NCBI GenBank assembly: GCA_007570785.1
Contig: ML660211.1
Coordinates: 3,352,633 to 3,416,632, forward strand
Length of the DNA stretch: 64,000 nucleotides
Reading direction: 5' to 3'
Source: Antilocapra americana
Lineage: Eukaryota > Chordata > Mammalia > Artiodactyla > Antilocapridae
A program made the translations under genes and the position numbers. The notes beneath the pieces are model-generated. The model did no database searches. It was not told the DNA's origin and saw only the letters and a program-made list of their open reading frames with translations. Positions 46,159-57,421 of this stretch are shown in pieces; the first letter of the stretch is position 1, and each line of letters starts with the position of its first letter.

Positions 46159-46217
46159 TGAAACACCAATACTTTGGCCATCTGATGTGAAGAGCTGACT
46201 AATTTGAAAAGACTTTG
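46159..46217 (+). mobile_element. BovB 3' end, first part (split by L1)
   Basis: AACACCAATACTTTGGCC then CTGATGTGAAGAGCTGACT and AATTTGAAAAGACTTTG is BovB text from near its 3' end, stopping at the L1 insertion and continuing at 47807. Confidence 0.9.
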
Positions 46218-47137
46218 TTTTCCATAGTGGCTGTACTAGTTTGCATTCCCACCAACAGTGTAAGAGGGTTCCCTTTTCTCCACATCCTCTCCAGCATTTA
46301 TTGCTTGTAGACTTTTGGATGGCAGCCATTCTGACTGGTGTAAAGTGGTACCTCATTGTAGTTTCGATTTGCATTTCTCTGATAATGAGTGATGTTGAGC
46401 ATCTTTTGATGTGTTTGTTAGCCATTTTTATATCTTCTTTGGAGAAATGTCTGTTAAGTTCTTTGGCCCACTTTTTAATTGGGTTGTTTATTTTTCTAGA
46501 ATGGAGCTGCAGGAGTTGTTTGTATATTTTTGAGATTAATTGTTTGTCCGTTGCTTCATTGGCTATTATTTTCTCCCATTCTGAAGGCTGTCTTTTCACC
46601 TTGCTTATAGTTTCCTTTGTTGTGCAAAAGCTTTTAATTTTAATTAGGTCCCATTTGTTTATTCGTGTTTTTATTTCCAATATTCTGGGAGATGGGTCAT
46701 GGAGTATCCCGCTTTGGATTATAGCAGAGAGTGTTTTGCCTATGTTATCCTCTAGGAGTTTTATAGTTTCTGGTCTTATGCTTAGATCTTTGATCCATTT
46801 TGAGTTTATCTTTGTGTATGGTGTTAGAAAGTGATCTAGTTTCATTCTTTTACAAGTGGCTGTCCAGTTTTCCCAGCACCACTTGTTAAAGAGGTTGTCT
46901 TTTCTCCATTGTATATTCTTGGCTCCTTTGTCAAAGATAAGGTGTCCATAGATGCGTGGATTTATCTCTGGGCTTTCTATTCTGTTCCATTGATCTATGT
47001 TTCTGTCTTTGTGCCAGTACCATACTGTCTTAATGACTGTGGATTTGTAGTATAGCCTAAAGTCAGGTAGGTTGATTCCTCCAGTTCCATTCTTCTTTCT
47101 CAAGATTTCTTTGGCTATACGAGGTTTTTTGTATATG
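46218..47137 (-). pseudogene. L1 ORF2 C-terminal segment, inverted
   Basis: The minus-strand frame (322 codons, 47103-46135) is open throughout the L1 portion. It starts at the [15 protein letters not shown] motif downstream of RT. The C-terminal Cys motif is complete: [18 protein letters not shown]. The last codons of the frame run into host BovB. It lacks the RT and endonuclease domains and has no natural start, so it is a fragment, not a working gene. Confidence 0.88.
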
Positions 47138-47498
47138 GAAAACAGTGTGGAGGTTCCTTAAAAAGCTGCAAATAGACCTGCCATATGACCCAGCAATCCC
47201 ACTGCTGGGCATATACACCGAGGAAACCAGAATTGAAAGAGCCACGTGCACCCCAATGTTCATCGCTGCATTGTTTGCAATAGCCAGGACATGGAAGCAA
47301 CCTAGATGCCCATCAACTGACGAATGGATAAGAAAGCTGTGGTACATATACACAATGGAATATTACTCAGCATTAAAAAAAAATTCATTTGAAGCAATTC
47401 TACTCAGATGGACGAAACTGGAGCCCATTATCCAGAGTGAAGTAAGCCAGAAGCAAAAACAACAATACAGTATATTAACACATATATATGGAATTTAG
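47138..47498 (+). pseudogene. L1 ORF2 last segment, forward
   Basis: An open stretch (117 codons from 47145) encodes the end of ORF2: [20 protein letters not shown], then the closing ILTHIYGI before TAG. It follows directly in L1 order after the inverted segment. The 3' UTR with a G-tract at 47693-47717 and poly(A) from 47780 completes the element. Confidence 0.88.
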
Positions 47499-47692
47499 AA
47501 AGACAGTAATGAGAACCCAACATGGGAGACAACAAAAGGAACGCAGATGTATAAAATAGTCTTGTGGACTTTGTGGATGAGGGTAAGGGTGGGATGAGAT
47601 GGGAGAAGGGCATTGAAGCATGTTAATTGTCATGTGTCTAATCAATCGCCAGCCCAGGATTGATGCTCGGGACTGGTGCAGCGAGATTTCCC

Positions 47693-47717
47693 GGGGGGGA
47701 GGGAGGAGGGAGGGGGG
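47693..47717 (+). other. G-quadruplex-prone tract in young L1 3' UTR
   Basis: The third copy of the same polypurine tract, followed here by ACCCGGAGGGG rather than TTCTGGAGGGG. Confidence 0.75.
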
Positions 47718-47806
47718 ACCCGGAGGGGAAGCATATGTAAACCCATGGTGATATCATGACAATGTATGGCAAAAACAATAATAAAAAAAAAAAAGAAAGA
47801 AAAAAA

Positions 47807-48019
47807 AATTTGAAAAGACTTTGATGCTGGGAAAGATTGAGAGCAGGAGGAGAAGGGAACAACAGAGGATGAGATGGCTGGGTGGCATCACTGACTCAGT
47901 GGACATGGGTTTGGGTAAACTCCGGGAGTTGGTGATGGACAGGGAGGCCTGGCGTGCTGCGGTTCATGGGGTCGTAAAAAGTCGGACACGACTGAGTGAC
48001 TGAACTGAACTGAACTGAT
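47807..48019 (+). mobile_element. BovB 3' end, second part
   Basis: It continues with GATGCTGGGAAAGATTGAG, GACATGGGTTTGGGTAAACTCC and the tail GTCGGACACGACTGAGTGAC then TGAACTGAACTGAACTGA. The tail is well kept. Confidence 0.93.
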
Positions 48020-48030
48020 AATTAGTTCTA

Positions 48031-48168
48031 TGAAAGTGAAAGTTGCTCAGTCTTGTCCAACTCTTTGTGACCCCATGAACTATACAGTCCATGGAATTCT
48101 CCAGGCCAGAATACTGGAGTGGGTAGTCTTTCCCTGCTCCAGGGGATTTTCCCAACCCAAAGTTGGCT
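48031..48168 (-). mobile_element. Bov-tA or Bov-A SINE fragment
   Basis: Reversed tail (GAAAGTTGCTCAGTCTTGTC), A unit (CCAGGCCAGAATACTGGAGTG) and the start of the head (CAGGGGATTTTCCCAACCC). Head truncated. Confidence 0.85.
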
Positions 48169-48952
48169 GAAGGTTCTTTCTTTCTATAAAGAGTATCCTT
48201 TTCTTCCAACCCTATTTGTTAAGTTACATATGGTTCACTTTGATACTTACAAGCTGGTTCATCAGCTTTCTTTTTATAGGTCTAGAGTAGCTTTTACCCT
48301 AGCAATTATTTAACTTTACAACTGAAGTCTTTCCTTTTGACTTTTATACAAAATGCCCTAAGTGATCAAGGCAGAGTAACACTATGGCTGGCAGGATCTT
48401 AAAGTCTCCCAGTCCTGTGTAAAGTTGTGTGATCTCTAAAGTTTACAGCTCCCTTCTTCCTCTGTGCTTGATATTATAGAATTTCATCTCACAAATCTAT
48501 GTTTTGGTATTCAGCCAAGATCTGAGCAGTCCACTATGTTGATTTCTGGGCCTCATTTACTGTTTATATCCTCTTGCCTTTTTGCAGGCCTGGAAATTTC
48601 CAGCCACCTCAGATTTCCTGATCTTAGATTGTGTCTCAACTGAAAAAGATGTTGATGAACTCCCTGGTAGTCTTTACTTGCCAAGTTGTCTGAAATGTGC
48701 CTGGAAGCAAGCAAGCATCAGTGATATTATTTTCCCTTCTGAGAAGACAATTTCCCTTCAGAGCAGACAATTGCCTATTGACCAATAACTAAAGCAATTA
48801 TTATATGTGTCCATATATATTACATGTACTACATATATTTAAGGTGGAGGGATAAAATTTTTCTCTCTTGCCCCATCAAGATTCAACCCTAGGCTATTAT
48901 TTTCAACATAGTTTTTTAACCAATATTGGCAAAATGTTATTTATTGACAATT
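48169..48952. other. Unassigned intergenic DNA
   Basis: No recognised repeat or gene. GAAGACAATTTCCCTTCAGAG and a partly matching GCAGACAATTGCC nearby (48740-48775) form a short imperfect tandem. Confidence 0.45.
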
Positions 48953-49037
48953 TGCTGCTACTGCTAAGTCGCTTCAGTCATGTCCGACTCTGTGCTACCC
49001 CATAGACGGCAGCCCACCAGACTCCCCCATCCCTGGG
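48953..49037 (-). mobile_element. Bov-A2 fragment
   Basis: GCTGCTACTGCTAAGTCGCTTCAGTCATGTCC and ACGGCAGCCCACCAG are the reversed 3' half of an A unit; it ends at ATCCCTGGGG. Confidence 0.88.
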
Positions 49038-50499
49038 GGAAAAAGAAAGAAGTCCTTAACTGAAGATTTCAAATTGTGTGTGCTTTATTTTACACCCATG
49101 TGAATTTCTGTTATCCCATCTTGCTTATATTTTGATAAAAAAAAAAATAAGGGCAATTCAGGCATTGACAACAGTAGATATAGATGTGTGTCTGACAGCT
49201 CCTGATATGAAAAGTATCTCTATGATTGATTCATAAGTGAGAATGGAGACAAATGGAGTGTGATACTGCCAAGTATGTTATTTACGGAAACACAAGTACT
49301 GAAGCAGCTTTGAAAGTTATGACAATAAAATTAAATGACCAGCAGAAATTGAACACGAAAGGGGAAGGAATAGATCTATATGTGGGGATAATTATTTTTC
49401 CATCTGACTATAGATACCCTTAAGAAAATGCCTTTAATCCTCTATATCTTAAGTAATGAGAGAAAGGCAGTTAATTAGATAAGAGATTGTTTAGATATCG
49501 AATGATAACTAAGTAGAATGTTACAGCTAACTACTAGTACTAGATAGAACAAATTAAAGCAGAGTGAAAGATGGTTCCAAATATGGACCAATAAAGGTTG
49601 TATCTGTTAATTGGATTCAGTTGAGATGAACATAACAATTCAGAATAAGAATTGCTAGACGAAACACAGGTATTGTTTAGACTCACATAGAAAAATTAAG
49701 AGGTAGGCAGTCCCAAACAGTATCATAGTTCTATCAGTGAACCACACGTTTTGTCTTTTTATTTCGCCATCATAGTACAAAGCTCCCATCTTCATGTTTC
49801 CATCAGAAACCTTAAGGTCATGGTCCAAGAACTTCATTTATCCCCCACTACAAGAAGATGAAGTACTAGCAGGAATGTAGACTGAGCTGGTTCTCCTTAA
49901 AGAGTCAGACCCAAACAGCATTTATGGTCACATCTAATTTACCCAAATTTAGTCATATTGCCAAACTGGCTGAAAAAAGAAGCTAAGAAAATGTAGACTT
50001 TTATAGCAGTAAGATGAGCTCTGCTAAATTCTGGGTCTGATATTAAAGAGGACAGGAGAATCAACTATATAAACAGGATTTTCTATTTCAATGTTCATTT
50101 AAGTAACTAAGAGAATAGGGTTGGAAGGAAGATAATGAACTTCATGTGGGTTGTGTTGAGTGTGCTTTTAGGGCCTGTATGTGGTAATTTCAAGGGATAT
50201 GAGCAGGATGTGTATTAGGAATTATGTTATTTGGACTGTATGTTTGGAAATATAGTTATGTATTTTGTAGAAAGATACATGCAAGAGAAACCAAAACTTT
50301 CAGAGGTACCATAACTAATGCTGATGAGTGACTTTAAAGTGGTCCTGAGTGAACAAATATATTATTCTCTGTGCTGTTAGCAGCTGAACACCAAATCTGC
50401 TTAACAGTTTTATATGCTTGAGCTGTTTATGTGTATATTTCAAAAGATACAACTGTCAAATCACCTTATGAGTGCCTTTTACTACTGTCATTCACTTCA
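49038..50499. other. Unassigned intergenic DNA
   Basis: About 1.5 kb without recognised repeats or genes. Small minus frame 49655-49837 has no domain. Confidence 0.45.
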
Positions 50500-50703
50500 T
50501 GCCAGTTACACTGCTCTCCTTGTTATTTCTTAAATTCTCTAAGCTCACCCTTAGGAGAACGTTTGCTCTTGATATTGACTAAACTTAAGCCTTCCCCACC
50601 TTATCTTCATGGCTCAATTTCTTACCTCCACTGGGTCTTAACTCAAGTATCACCTTGCTCTGAGTCTTAACCATCAGCAAATTGAGAATCAACTCTTCAC
50701 TAC
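50500..50703 (-). repeat. L2 LINE 3' end, first part (split by ERV)
   Basis: CAGTTACACTGCTCTCCTTG, CCCACCTTATCTTCATGGC, CTTAACTCAAGTATCACCTT follow the reversed L2 3' end and resume past the ERV. Confidence 0.6.
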
Positions 50704-51255
50704 TGATATCTTACAATGAGCAGTGTTGGATTCGGGATATCCAAAGAGAAAGATTTAGCTTCAGGACCAGGGACCAGGGTTAATCACTCAAGAGCTTTTG
50801 TGTAGCAGAGTTTTATTTAAGTATGAAAGGGACAGAGAAAGCTTCTGATACAGACATCAGAAGGGGAGCAGAGAGTGCCCCCCTTGCTAGTCTTAGCAAG
50901 GGAGCTATATACCTTTTTAAATTAGTTATTACAATATATCAAAAGAATGTCTCAATGTTGTATCAGACCCACTCCCACAATTCACATTTTAAATTATCAA
51001 GATTAAAACTAACAATAGAAAGGTCTTACCAAGGCCACTCCCACAGTATGCAAGCTTTAAGATAGCAAGATTAGTCAGAAGGTTCTTGTTAAGGAGAAAG
51101 AAAGCCTCCAGGAAGGTACATTGTTATATTGACTAAGACAAAACAATGTAGAAAAAAAGGTTTGTCCTTCTCTCCTCCTCAGGAGTCCCAGATCCTTTTC
51201 CTCTCCTCAGGGACTCTGGGCTTCTTATCAACCTACCTAGGAACTGACACACTCA
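50704..51255 (-). repeat. ERV 3' LTR
   Basis: 552 bp. On the minus strand it begins TGAGTGTGTCAG and ends …GTAAGATATCA. It shares an AAGAGCTTTTGTGTAGCAG block and a GTCTTAGCAAGGGAGCTATAT block with the other LTR. The polypurine tract TCTAAAAGAAAAGGGGGGAA (reverse strand of 51256-51275) adjoins it, which fixes this one as the 3' LTR. Confidence 0.88.
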
Positions 51256-51357
51256 TTCCCCCCTTTTCTTTTAGAATTATGTTGCCAAGGGAAAGGGGCA
51301 TCATTTTCCTTCTATAACTACTTCCTGCTGTTGAGGGGCATTGTCCCTGAATTGTTG

Positions 51358-51488
51358 CTGCTGCCGCCGCCAAGTCGCTTCAGTCGTGTCCGACTCTTTG
51401 CAACCCCATGGATTATAGCCCTCCAGGCTCCTCTGTCCATGGGAGTTTCCAGGGATTTTACTGGAGTGGGTTGCCAGTGCCTTCTCTG
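51358..51488 (-). mobile_element. Bov-A monomer SINE inserted in the ERV
   Basis: A single reversed A unit preceded by (GCTGCTGCCGCCGCC). A perfect 10-bp TSD TGAATTGTTG lies at 51348-51357 and 51489-51498. It lies just inside the provirus from the polypurine tract. Confidence 0.93.
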
Positions 51489-51498
51489 TGAATTGTTG

Positions 51499-52070
51499 AG
51501 GCAACATATTCTCCTAACCCTCATACTGAGGGTATCTGATGCAGGGGCCCCAGGTAATAGTTGGAGGAGGCTGTGGACAGCCTCCTTATAGGAACCTGGA
51601 CAACCATTTGTAACTTAAAAGCTTTTAGACCATTAGAAGCAAACCCCGTTATACAGTTATAGATGTAAGGCAAAACAGTCACTAAACCAAGTTAAAAACA
51701 TAATCAAAATTAAAAGTTACATTATGTCCAAAGTTACATCAGTCCATCTTAGGATTGTGAGATGTCATCAGATCAAGAAGAGGTGTCACAAACAATTGTT
51801 GCTGGTGAAGGTATTTGCAGAGTTGAAGAAAAGTTCTTTCCTTGAATTGGAGAAGTCCACCATGGGAAGTCTTCAATTGATGAGTAGGGGAAGCACTCTG
51901 TAGACCGAGCAGTTAGACCAATTGTGAAGGCTAGGTCAGGGATCTCCTCCCGGAGTCCTCGTAATGTCTGTTGAAAAGCTGAAAGCTGAGTCACATAGTT
52001 AATTCTAAGGTTTCGGGATCTATGACAATATCTGTGCACTAAAACGCTCTGCCATAGAGACAGTCCCTTC
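51499..52070 (-). other. ERV 3' internal region, unrecognised (possible env remnant)
   Basis: By position this should be the end of env. An open 88-codon minus frame (52039-51773) contains a heptad-like LSAFQQTLRGL stretch, which would suit a transmembrane-subunit coiled coil, but no disulfide or immunosuppressive-type motif is visible. It adjoins the RT-derived text directly, so most of pol's end and env appear deleted. Confidence 0.35.
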
Positions 52071-53430
52071 TTTTACGGGGCAGTTTGAACCTTCATTAAA
52101 GGCTGAGCAAGTTCCCCATAACCCAGAATCCAAATGTGGCAATAGCCTGTAATGCCCAAGAATCTTCTCAATTGTCTTAAAGTCATAGATAAGGGATGAT
52201 TTAGTACAGGTTTGATTATCTCAGGGCCTATGGCCCTAGTCCCTTCTGATATGATTAGGCCCAGATATTTAACAAGTTGTTGGCAAAGCTGAGCCTTTTC
52301 CCTTGATGCCTTTTAACCACAACCAGCTGAAAAGTTTAGGAAGTCTTCTGAGGCTTGTTAAGCAAGCTTCCTCTGTCTCAGCACAGAGCAGAATATCATC
52401 TACATACTCTAGCACCAACTGCCTCAGAGCTATTAAAGTTTTGTAGATCCTGTGACAAACTGCCCAAATAGGTGGGGGCAGTCAGGAAATTCCTGGAGCA
52501 AAACTGTCCAGGTTAACTGAGAAGCTGGCTGAGTAGGGTCTTCACAGGCAAATAGAAATTGACTTTCACCCACCAATGGTACAGAACATTCTTTAAATCA
52601 ACTACTGAGAAATATTTGGCCTGTGCAGGAATTTCAGACAATAAAGTATAAGGATTAGGCACTTATTTGTATATCTTGAACAAGTCTTCATTTATCATTT
52701 GACTTTTTTTATACCAAAAATAGGAATGTTGTGTGGACAATTACAGGAAATTAATAGCCCTTGTTCCTTTAAATTTTCAAGGATGGGTTTTAACCCTTCC
52801 TTAACCTTGGGCTTTAGTGGATACTGCTTTTGATATGGAAATAGGTGAGGGTCTTTGAGCTTGATAACAACAGCAACAGCAGTTTGTGCTAGACTGACAG
52901 GTTTTCCATCAGCCCACACTTTAGGATTTACATTTTGTTCAGTTAATGAGAGAGAAAGAGCAGGCTCCAGATTTCATGAAAACAGAGGCCTGGACCTTGC
53001 TCAGTATATCCTTCCCAAGAAGGATGAGGGAGACTCTGGCACGATCAGAAACTCAAGAAAATAGCACAGAGTCCCACTTGTAGCTTAAAGGGTGACTGAA
53101 ATAATAGCATTTGGCTCATTCAGACAGATCAATTACAGTAGTGGATCAGGAGGAAAGTCGACAAGAGGCTTCAGTGAGCACAGAGAAAGTTGCCTCGGTG
53201 CCCAAAAGAAAATCGACTGATTGACCCCCCCACACACACACAGTTATTAATACCTGGGATTCCTCAGGTGTTATTAGGACAGGAGCTTGTGTGGGGACCT
53301 CTAGGCACCTTCAGTTCTGATTGTTCTGAGAGTCCAACCCCTGGGGCCTACATCTCTGGGGACAGTCTCTCCTCCAGTGTGATCCTTTTTAGACCTGGTG
53401 GGGAGCCAGGGGTGGCTTAGATATCTGACA
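52071..53430 (-). pseudogene. ERV pol remnant (protease and RT)
   Basis: Minus strand. Protease: an active-site-like stretch near 53190-53202 has the family's DTG triplet reading GTE, so the catalytic Asp is gone, followed by ATFSVLTEA. RT: the N-terminal part is open at 52919-52695 (75 codons, with KPVSLAQTAVAVVIKLK and QYPLKP, like class I RT). The palm motif is YVDD (52395-52406), the class I form. The text after it (KYLGLIISEG-like, RQLRRFLGITGYC-like) is the connection to the thumb. Many stops and shifts interrupt it. No RNase H or integrase follows. Confidence 0.82.
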
Positions 53431-53433
53431 GCA

Positions 53434-55940
53434 ACTTTACTTGAGATGTCCCTCCTTTCCACAGTAATAGCAAGTCCATTCCTTTTCACCCCGGTTCCTC
53501 TGGGCACTTTTCCTCAGGCTGTTTCAGAGCAGATCTAACAGCCATGGTTGGGGCTTCAGTCTTTCACCTGGCTGTTTTTTCCATCCTATCTTCCTCTTCA
53601 TATTCTCTACCATAATATACTGTCTGAGTCAGCTGTAACAGTTTTTTTAAAGACTGATTTGGTCCAAACTCCTGTTTTCATAACTTAGGGTAGATAATCT
53701 GGATCTGACTGAAAAATCTATCTTAGATCATTTCTCTCTGTATTTTCAGGATCAACGTCAGTAAATTTGCAGAGCGCCTCCCCTAGTCTATTGAAGAATT
53801 TACCAAGTTTCCCTCTCTCCCTGTTCTATGTCAGTCAATTTAGCAGTCTAAAGTCTTAGCGTGTACTCTCTTGCATCCTTAAAAAATGTATCTGGAAAAG
53901 TGGCTCTGTTATAGGAGCTGTTTAGTTCCCAGTAGGAAGAGGGGTTATTTTCCCCTTGCCTCACACTCAAGCCATTCATCTCCAAAGGTAGTAGCTTCTC
54001 CCCAAATCCAAGTTTTCAAGTCAGGAGTCAGTGTCTGACCCAAGGCATAAATTTCATCTCTCCAAATAAGCTGATAAAGTAAAGTTAATCCTGTAAAGGC
54101 TTCTGTGTAGTTTTTGAATCCTCTGGGTAGTCTCAACCACAATTGGTGCTGTTTGAATTTCTAATGAGGCTGAGGTAACCCCTCCTAGAAGGGTACCCTG
54201 ATTCTCAGCCTGTTCATTTGGGAGCCCTGGGTACAGGGGCTCCTGTAAGTAAGAGGACAGGAGGGAGCTGAAGGCTTCACACCCAAATCTGTACCCTTAA
54301 AACATAAGTCTGGCATGCCTTGTGGAGAGAGAGAGAGCAACGTATACAGCACTTCTACGCATTTTTCTTGTTTTCTACAGAACCGATCTAATTGTAAAGC
54401 AGTATCATAATTAAGAGACCCTTCACCTGGCCAGTGTTCCCCATTTTCCAAAGGGTACTGTGGCCATCCAGTATCACAGAAGATCAGATGTGTCTTTTTT
54501 AAACCCTGTCTTTTTTAAACTTGTCCCAGTTTTTTAAAATACATTTTAAAGGAGTGGTTCTATAACTGTTAGCTCCCATCTATGAGAGAGAAAAAAGTGC
54601 CATCCACAGCCATGGCTTCTTTCCACCGGAGGCATCCCTCCCTACTCTAGATGGGGATGTAGACAGACTTTTCCACCCAAGCTTTCCTTCCCTGGTCAGA
54701 CTTAGTCTGTCCTTTACCAACAAAGGCGCCTTACCCATCCCTCCCCTGAGGCAGGGTGGAAATGCACCATGGTTAGACCTGATGACATCCCAGATTGATT
54801 TTAGTTCCTTAAGACCAATACCTTTGGTTTGATTTGCCATTCTCCTCTGATGCCACCCAAGGTGGAGCAGAGTAGTTTTCTGAGATGTTTCCCAAGCTAG
54901 GACTACTAGGGGACGTGTCCACGTTCCATTCACCTATGCACATTCCCGAGTACAGTCCTGACTGCAGTAGAAATGGTGAGACATAAAGGGATAAACAACA
55001 ACCAAGATGTCCCTTCTGAGTGTCACCATACCAGTATAGCAAAAGAGGTGGTGGAGGGTTGGCCAGCAAGAAAAAGTGATTTTTTGGTCCTCAAGCTGCT
55101 AAGGGCCAATCCTTCTAGTTCATTTCTACAGATTCCACAAAAGGAACATCTAGAAAATTGAGACAAAAGCTATCAGAGAGCCTTCTCTGGTCTGCTAAGA
55201 GCTAGCACTACAAAAGAAGAAGCCCATTACACTTCCAATCTGACCAGATCCTGCAATCCCTGATCTGTGTCCTCAAAAACCTCATGATCACCAGCAGTCC
55301 TTCTATCCACATAGATCAGAGGCACAACCATGATAAAGACTCACTTTCAGATCGCTGGCCCCTGAGGCAGGCAGCCAAGAGAGTGACCTCTAGGCTGAGA
55401 GAGGTTCCTGGAGCTAGAGCTCCACCTTGCTCCCAAACATGCCCTTGTAACTTTCAGCTCCTAGCAAGGCTATGAGCTTCCATACTTTGGGTCTAAGTAA
55501 AAGTACACAGTAACTGCATGGATCACAAGGCCATTTAAAGTCTATGATCCAACAGAGTAGGTTAGCAGTTCTAATTTCCTACACAATTATGAAGTGGTCA
55601 AAGAGACCAGGTAAAGGTGACCAAGAAAGGAAAGTTTGGTCCACACGCTGTGCCCATTTCTGGCCACTTCCCTTGCAGGGAACTTGGGTTTCTCTTGGCA
55701 TTGGCAGGTCGGTATAAATCCCCAAAGAGGCTCCCCTTTTTTGGGCTGCCTGCAGTTATCGCAAGGCACCACAAAACCAGAGAGCAGGGCTCAACGCTCA
55801 TTTTGTACTCATTTTGGTACATCTATTTCATTCAACATTCACACAGACCAGCACACTGTAGAGTTAGTAAAGCAGAAAATGTGTATACTGAGATAGCAGA
55901 GAGGCTAGAGCTCTGAGTATTCTTACCTTGTCTTGAAGAT
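53434..55940 (-). pseudogene. ERV gag remnant
   Basis: Open pieces run 5' to 3' on the minus strand: 55822-55598, 55069-54809, 54933-54580, 54451-54185 (matrix region with an LQLDRFC-type motif as in gammaretroviral MA) and 54142-53945 (capsid end). The nucleocapsid zinc knuckle is visible as CYYCGKEGHLK at about 53440-53472, but a TAA falls between the His and the final Cys of the CX2CX4HX4C pattern. The order MA-CA-NC with a single knuckle supports class I. Broken throughout. Confidence 0.72.
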
Positions 55941-55959
55941 CCTGCATAAGCCCTCAAGA

Positions 55960-57421
55960 TGATAGCTTACAGTAAACAGTGTTGGATTTGTGATCTCCTA
56001 AGAAGAAGATTTAGTTTCAGAACCAAGAACCAGACTTGATCACTCAAGAGCTTTTGTGTAGCAGGGTTTTATTAAAGTATAATAGGGACAGAGAAAGTTT
56101 CTTACAGAGGCATCAGAAGGGGGACAGAGAATGCCCCCCTAGCTAGTCTTAGCAAGGGAGCTATATGCTTTTTAAAATTAGTTATCCCTGCTTACTTAAC
56201 TTACATGCAGAGTACATCATGATAAATGCTAGGGTGGATGAAGCACAGCTGGAATCAAGATTGCTAGGAGAAACATCAATAACCTCAGATATGCAGATGA
56301 CACCACCCTTATGGCAGAAAGTGAAGAAGAACTAAAGAGCCTCTTAATGAAAGTGAAAGAGGAGAGTAAAAAACTTGGCTTAGAGCTCAACATTCAGAAA
56401 ACTAAGATCATGGCATCTGGTCTTATCACTCCATGGCAAATAGATGGGAAAGAGTGGAAGCAGTGACAGACTTTATATTTTTGGGCTCCAAAATCACTGC
56501 AGATGGTGATTGCAACCATGAAATTAAAAGATGCTTACTCCTTGGAAGGAAAGTTATGACCAACCTAGACAGCATGTTAAAAAGCAGAGGCATTACTTTG
56601 CCAACAAAGGTCCATCTAGTCAAGGTTATGGTTTTTCCAGTCGCCATGTATGGATGTGAAAGTTGGACTATAAAGAAAGCTGAGTGCTGAAGAATTGATG
56701 CTTTTGAACTGTGTTGTTGGAGAAGACTCTTGAGAGTCCCTTGGACTTCAAGGAGATTCAACCAGTCCATCCTAAAGGAGATCAGTCCTGGGTGTTCATT
56801 GGAAGGACTGATGTTGAAGCTGAAACTCTAATACTTTCACCACCTCATGTGAAGAGCTGACTCATTTGAAACGACCCTGATGTTGGAAAAGACTGAAGGC
56901 AGGAGGAGAAGGGGAAGACAGAGGATGAGATGGTTGGATGGCATCACTGACTTAATGGACATGCCTTTGGGTGAACTCCGGGAGTTAGTGATGGACAGGG
57001 AGGCCTGTTGTGCTGCAGTTAATGGGGTCACAGAGTCAGACCAGGACTGAGGGACTGAACTGAACTGATTTTATTAAATCAAAAGAATGTCTCAATGCTG
57101 TACCAGTCCCACTCCCACAATTTACATTTTAAATTAGCAAGATTAGGATTAACAATAGAGAAGTCTTCCAAACTCACTCCCACAGTATACAAGCTTTAAA
57201 AGAACAAGATTAGTCAAAAGGTTCTTGTTAAGGAGAAACATATCCTCCAGCAAGATACATTGTTATATTGACCTACACAAAGCAAGGTAGAAAAAGAATG
57301 CTTGTCCTTACTCCTCCTGAGAGCCTGTGACACTTGTCTCCTTCTTTGGAGCCCCAGACCCCTTTCCTCTCCTCTGGGACTCTGGGCTTCTTATCAACCT
57401 ACCTAGGAATTGACTCTCTCA
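55960..57421 (-). repeat. ERV 5' LTR, interrupted by BovB
   Basis: LTR text runs from TGATAGCTTACAG (55960) to TTAAAATTAGTTAT (56185), then resumes after the BovB with AAATCAAAAGAATGTCTC (57076) to the end AATTGACTCTCTCA. Without the insert it is about 580 bp. The segment GAGAGCCTGTGACACTTGTC (57320-57339) is absent from the other LTR. Confidence 0.88.
56186..57068 (+). mobile_element. BovB LINE fragment in the ERV LTR
   Basis: It starts near the YADD block (TCAGATATGCAGATGACACC at 56283-56302, encoding RYADDTTLM) and runs to the tail GACTGAACTGAACTG-like end. The plus frame 56433-56690 is one open part. About 880 bp, opposite in orientation to the provirus. Confidence 0.93.

Larger units (their letters stand above)
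46218..47806 (+). mobile_element. Young L1 insertion with 5' inversion (twin priming)
   Basis: A 17-bp perfect TSD, AATTTGAAAAGACTTTG, lies at 46201-46217 and 47807-47823. Within it, 46218 to about 47135 is L1 ORF2 in reverse orientation, and about 47135-47806 is the 3' part of ORF2, the 3' UTR and poly(A) in forward orientation. The two segments are adjacent in L1: the inverted part ends …CTATGGAAAA and the forward part begins …TATGGAAAACAG. The junction shows TAT microhomology near 47133-47137. This is the classic product of twin-primed reverse transcription. No stop breaks the ORF2 text on either side, so the insertion is young. Confidence 0.95.
50704..57421 (-). mobile_element. Two-LTR class I (gammaretrovirus-like) endogenous retrovirus
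   Basis: LTRs at 50704-51255 and 55960-57421 (the latter enlarged by a BovB) flank a 4.7-kb internal region read on the minus strand. CTAC at 50700-50703 and 57422-57425 is a 4-bp TSD, the size used by gammaretroviral integrases. Gag and pol traces are present. RNase H, integrase and env are not recognisable, so the body has lost sequence. The LTRs differ by roughly a tenth to an eighth by eye, so the provirus is old. I cannot name the family and see no clear primer-binding site next to 55960. Confidence 0.88.

Noticed and set aside
46241..46834. A 197-codon plus-strand frame with hydrophobic segments
   Set aside because: It is the antisense shadow of intact L1 ORF2 sequence.
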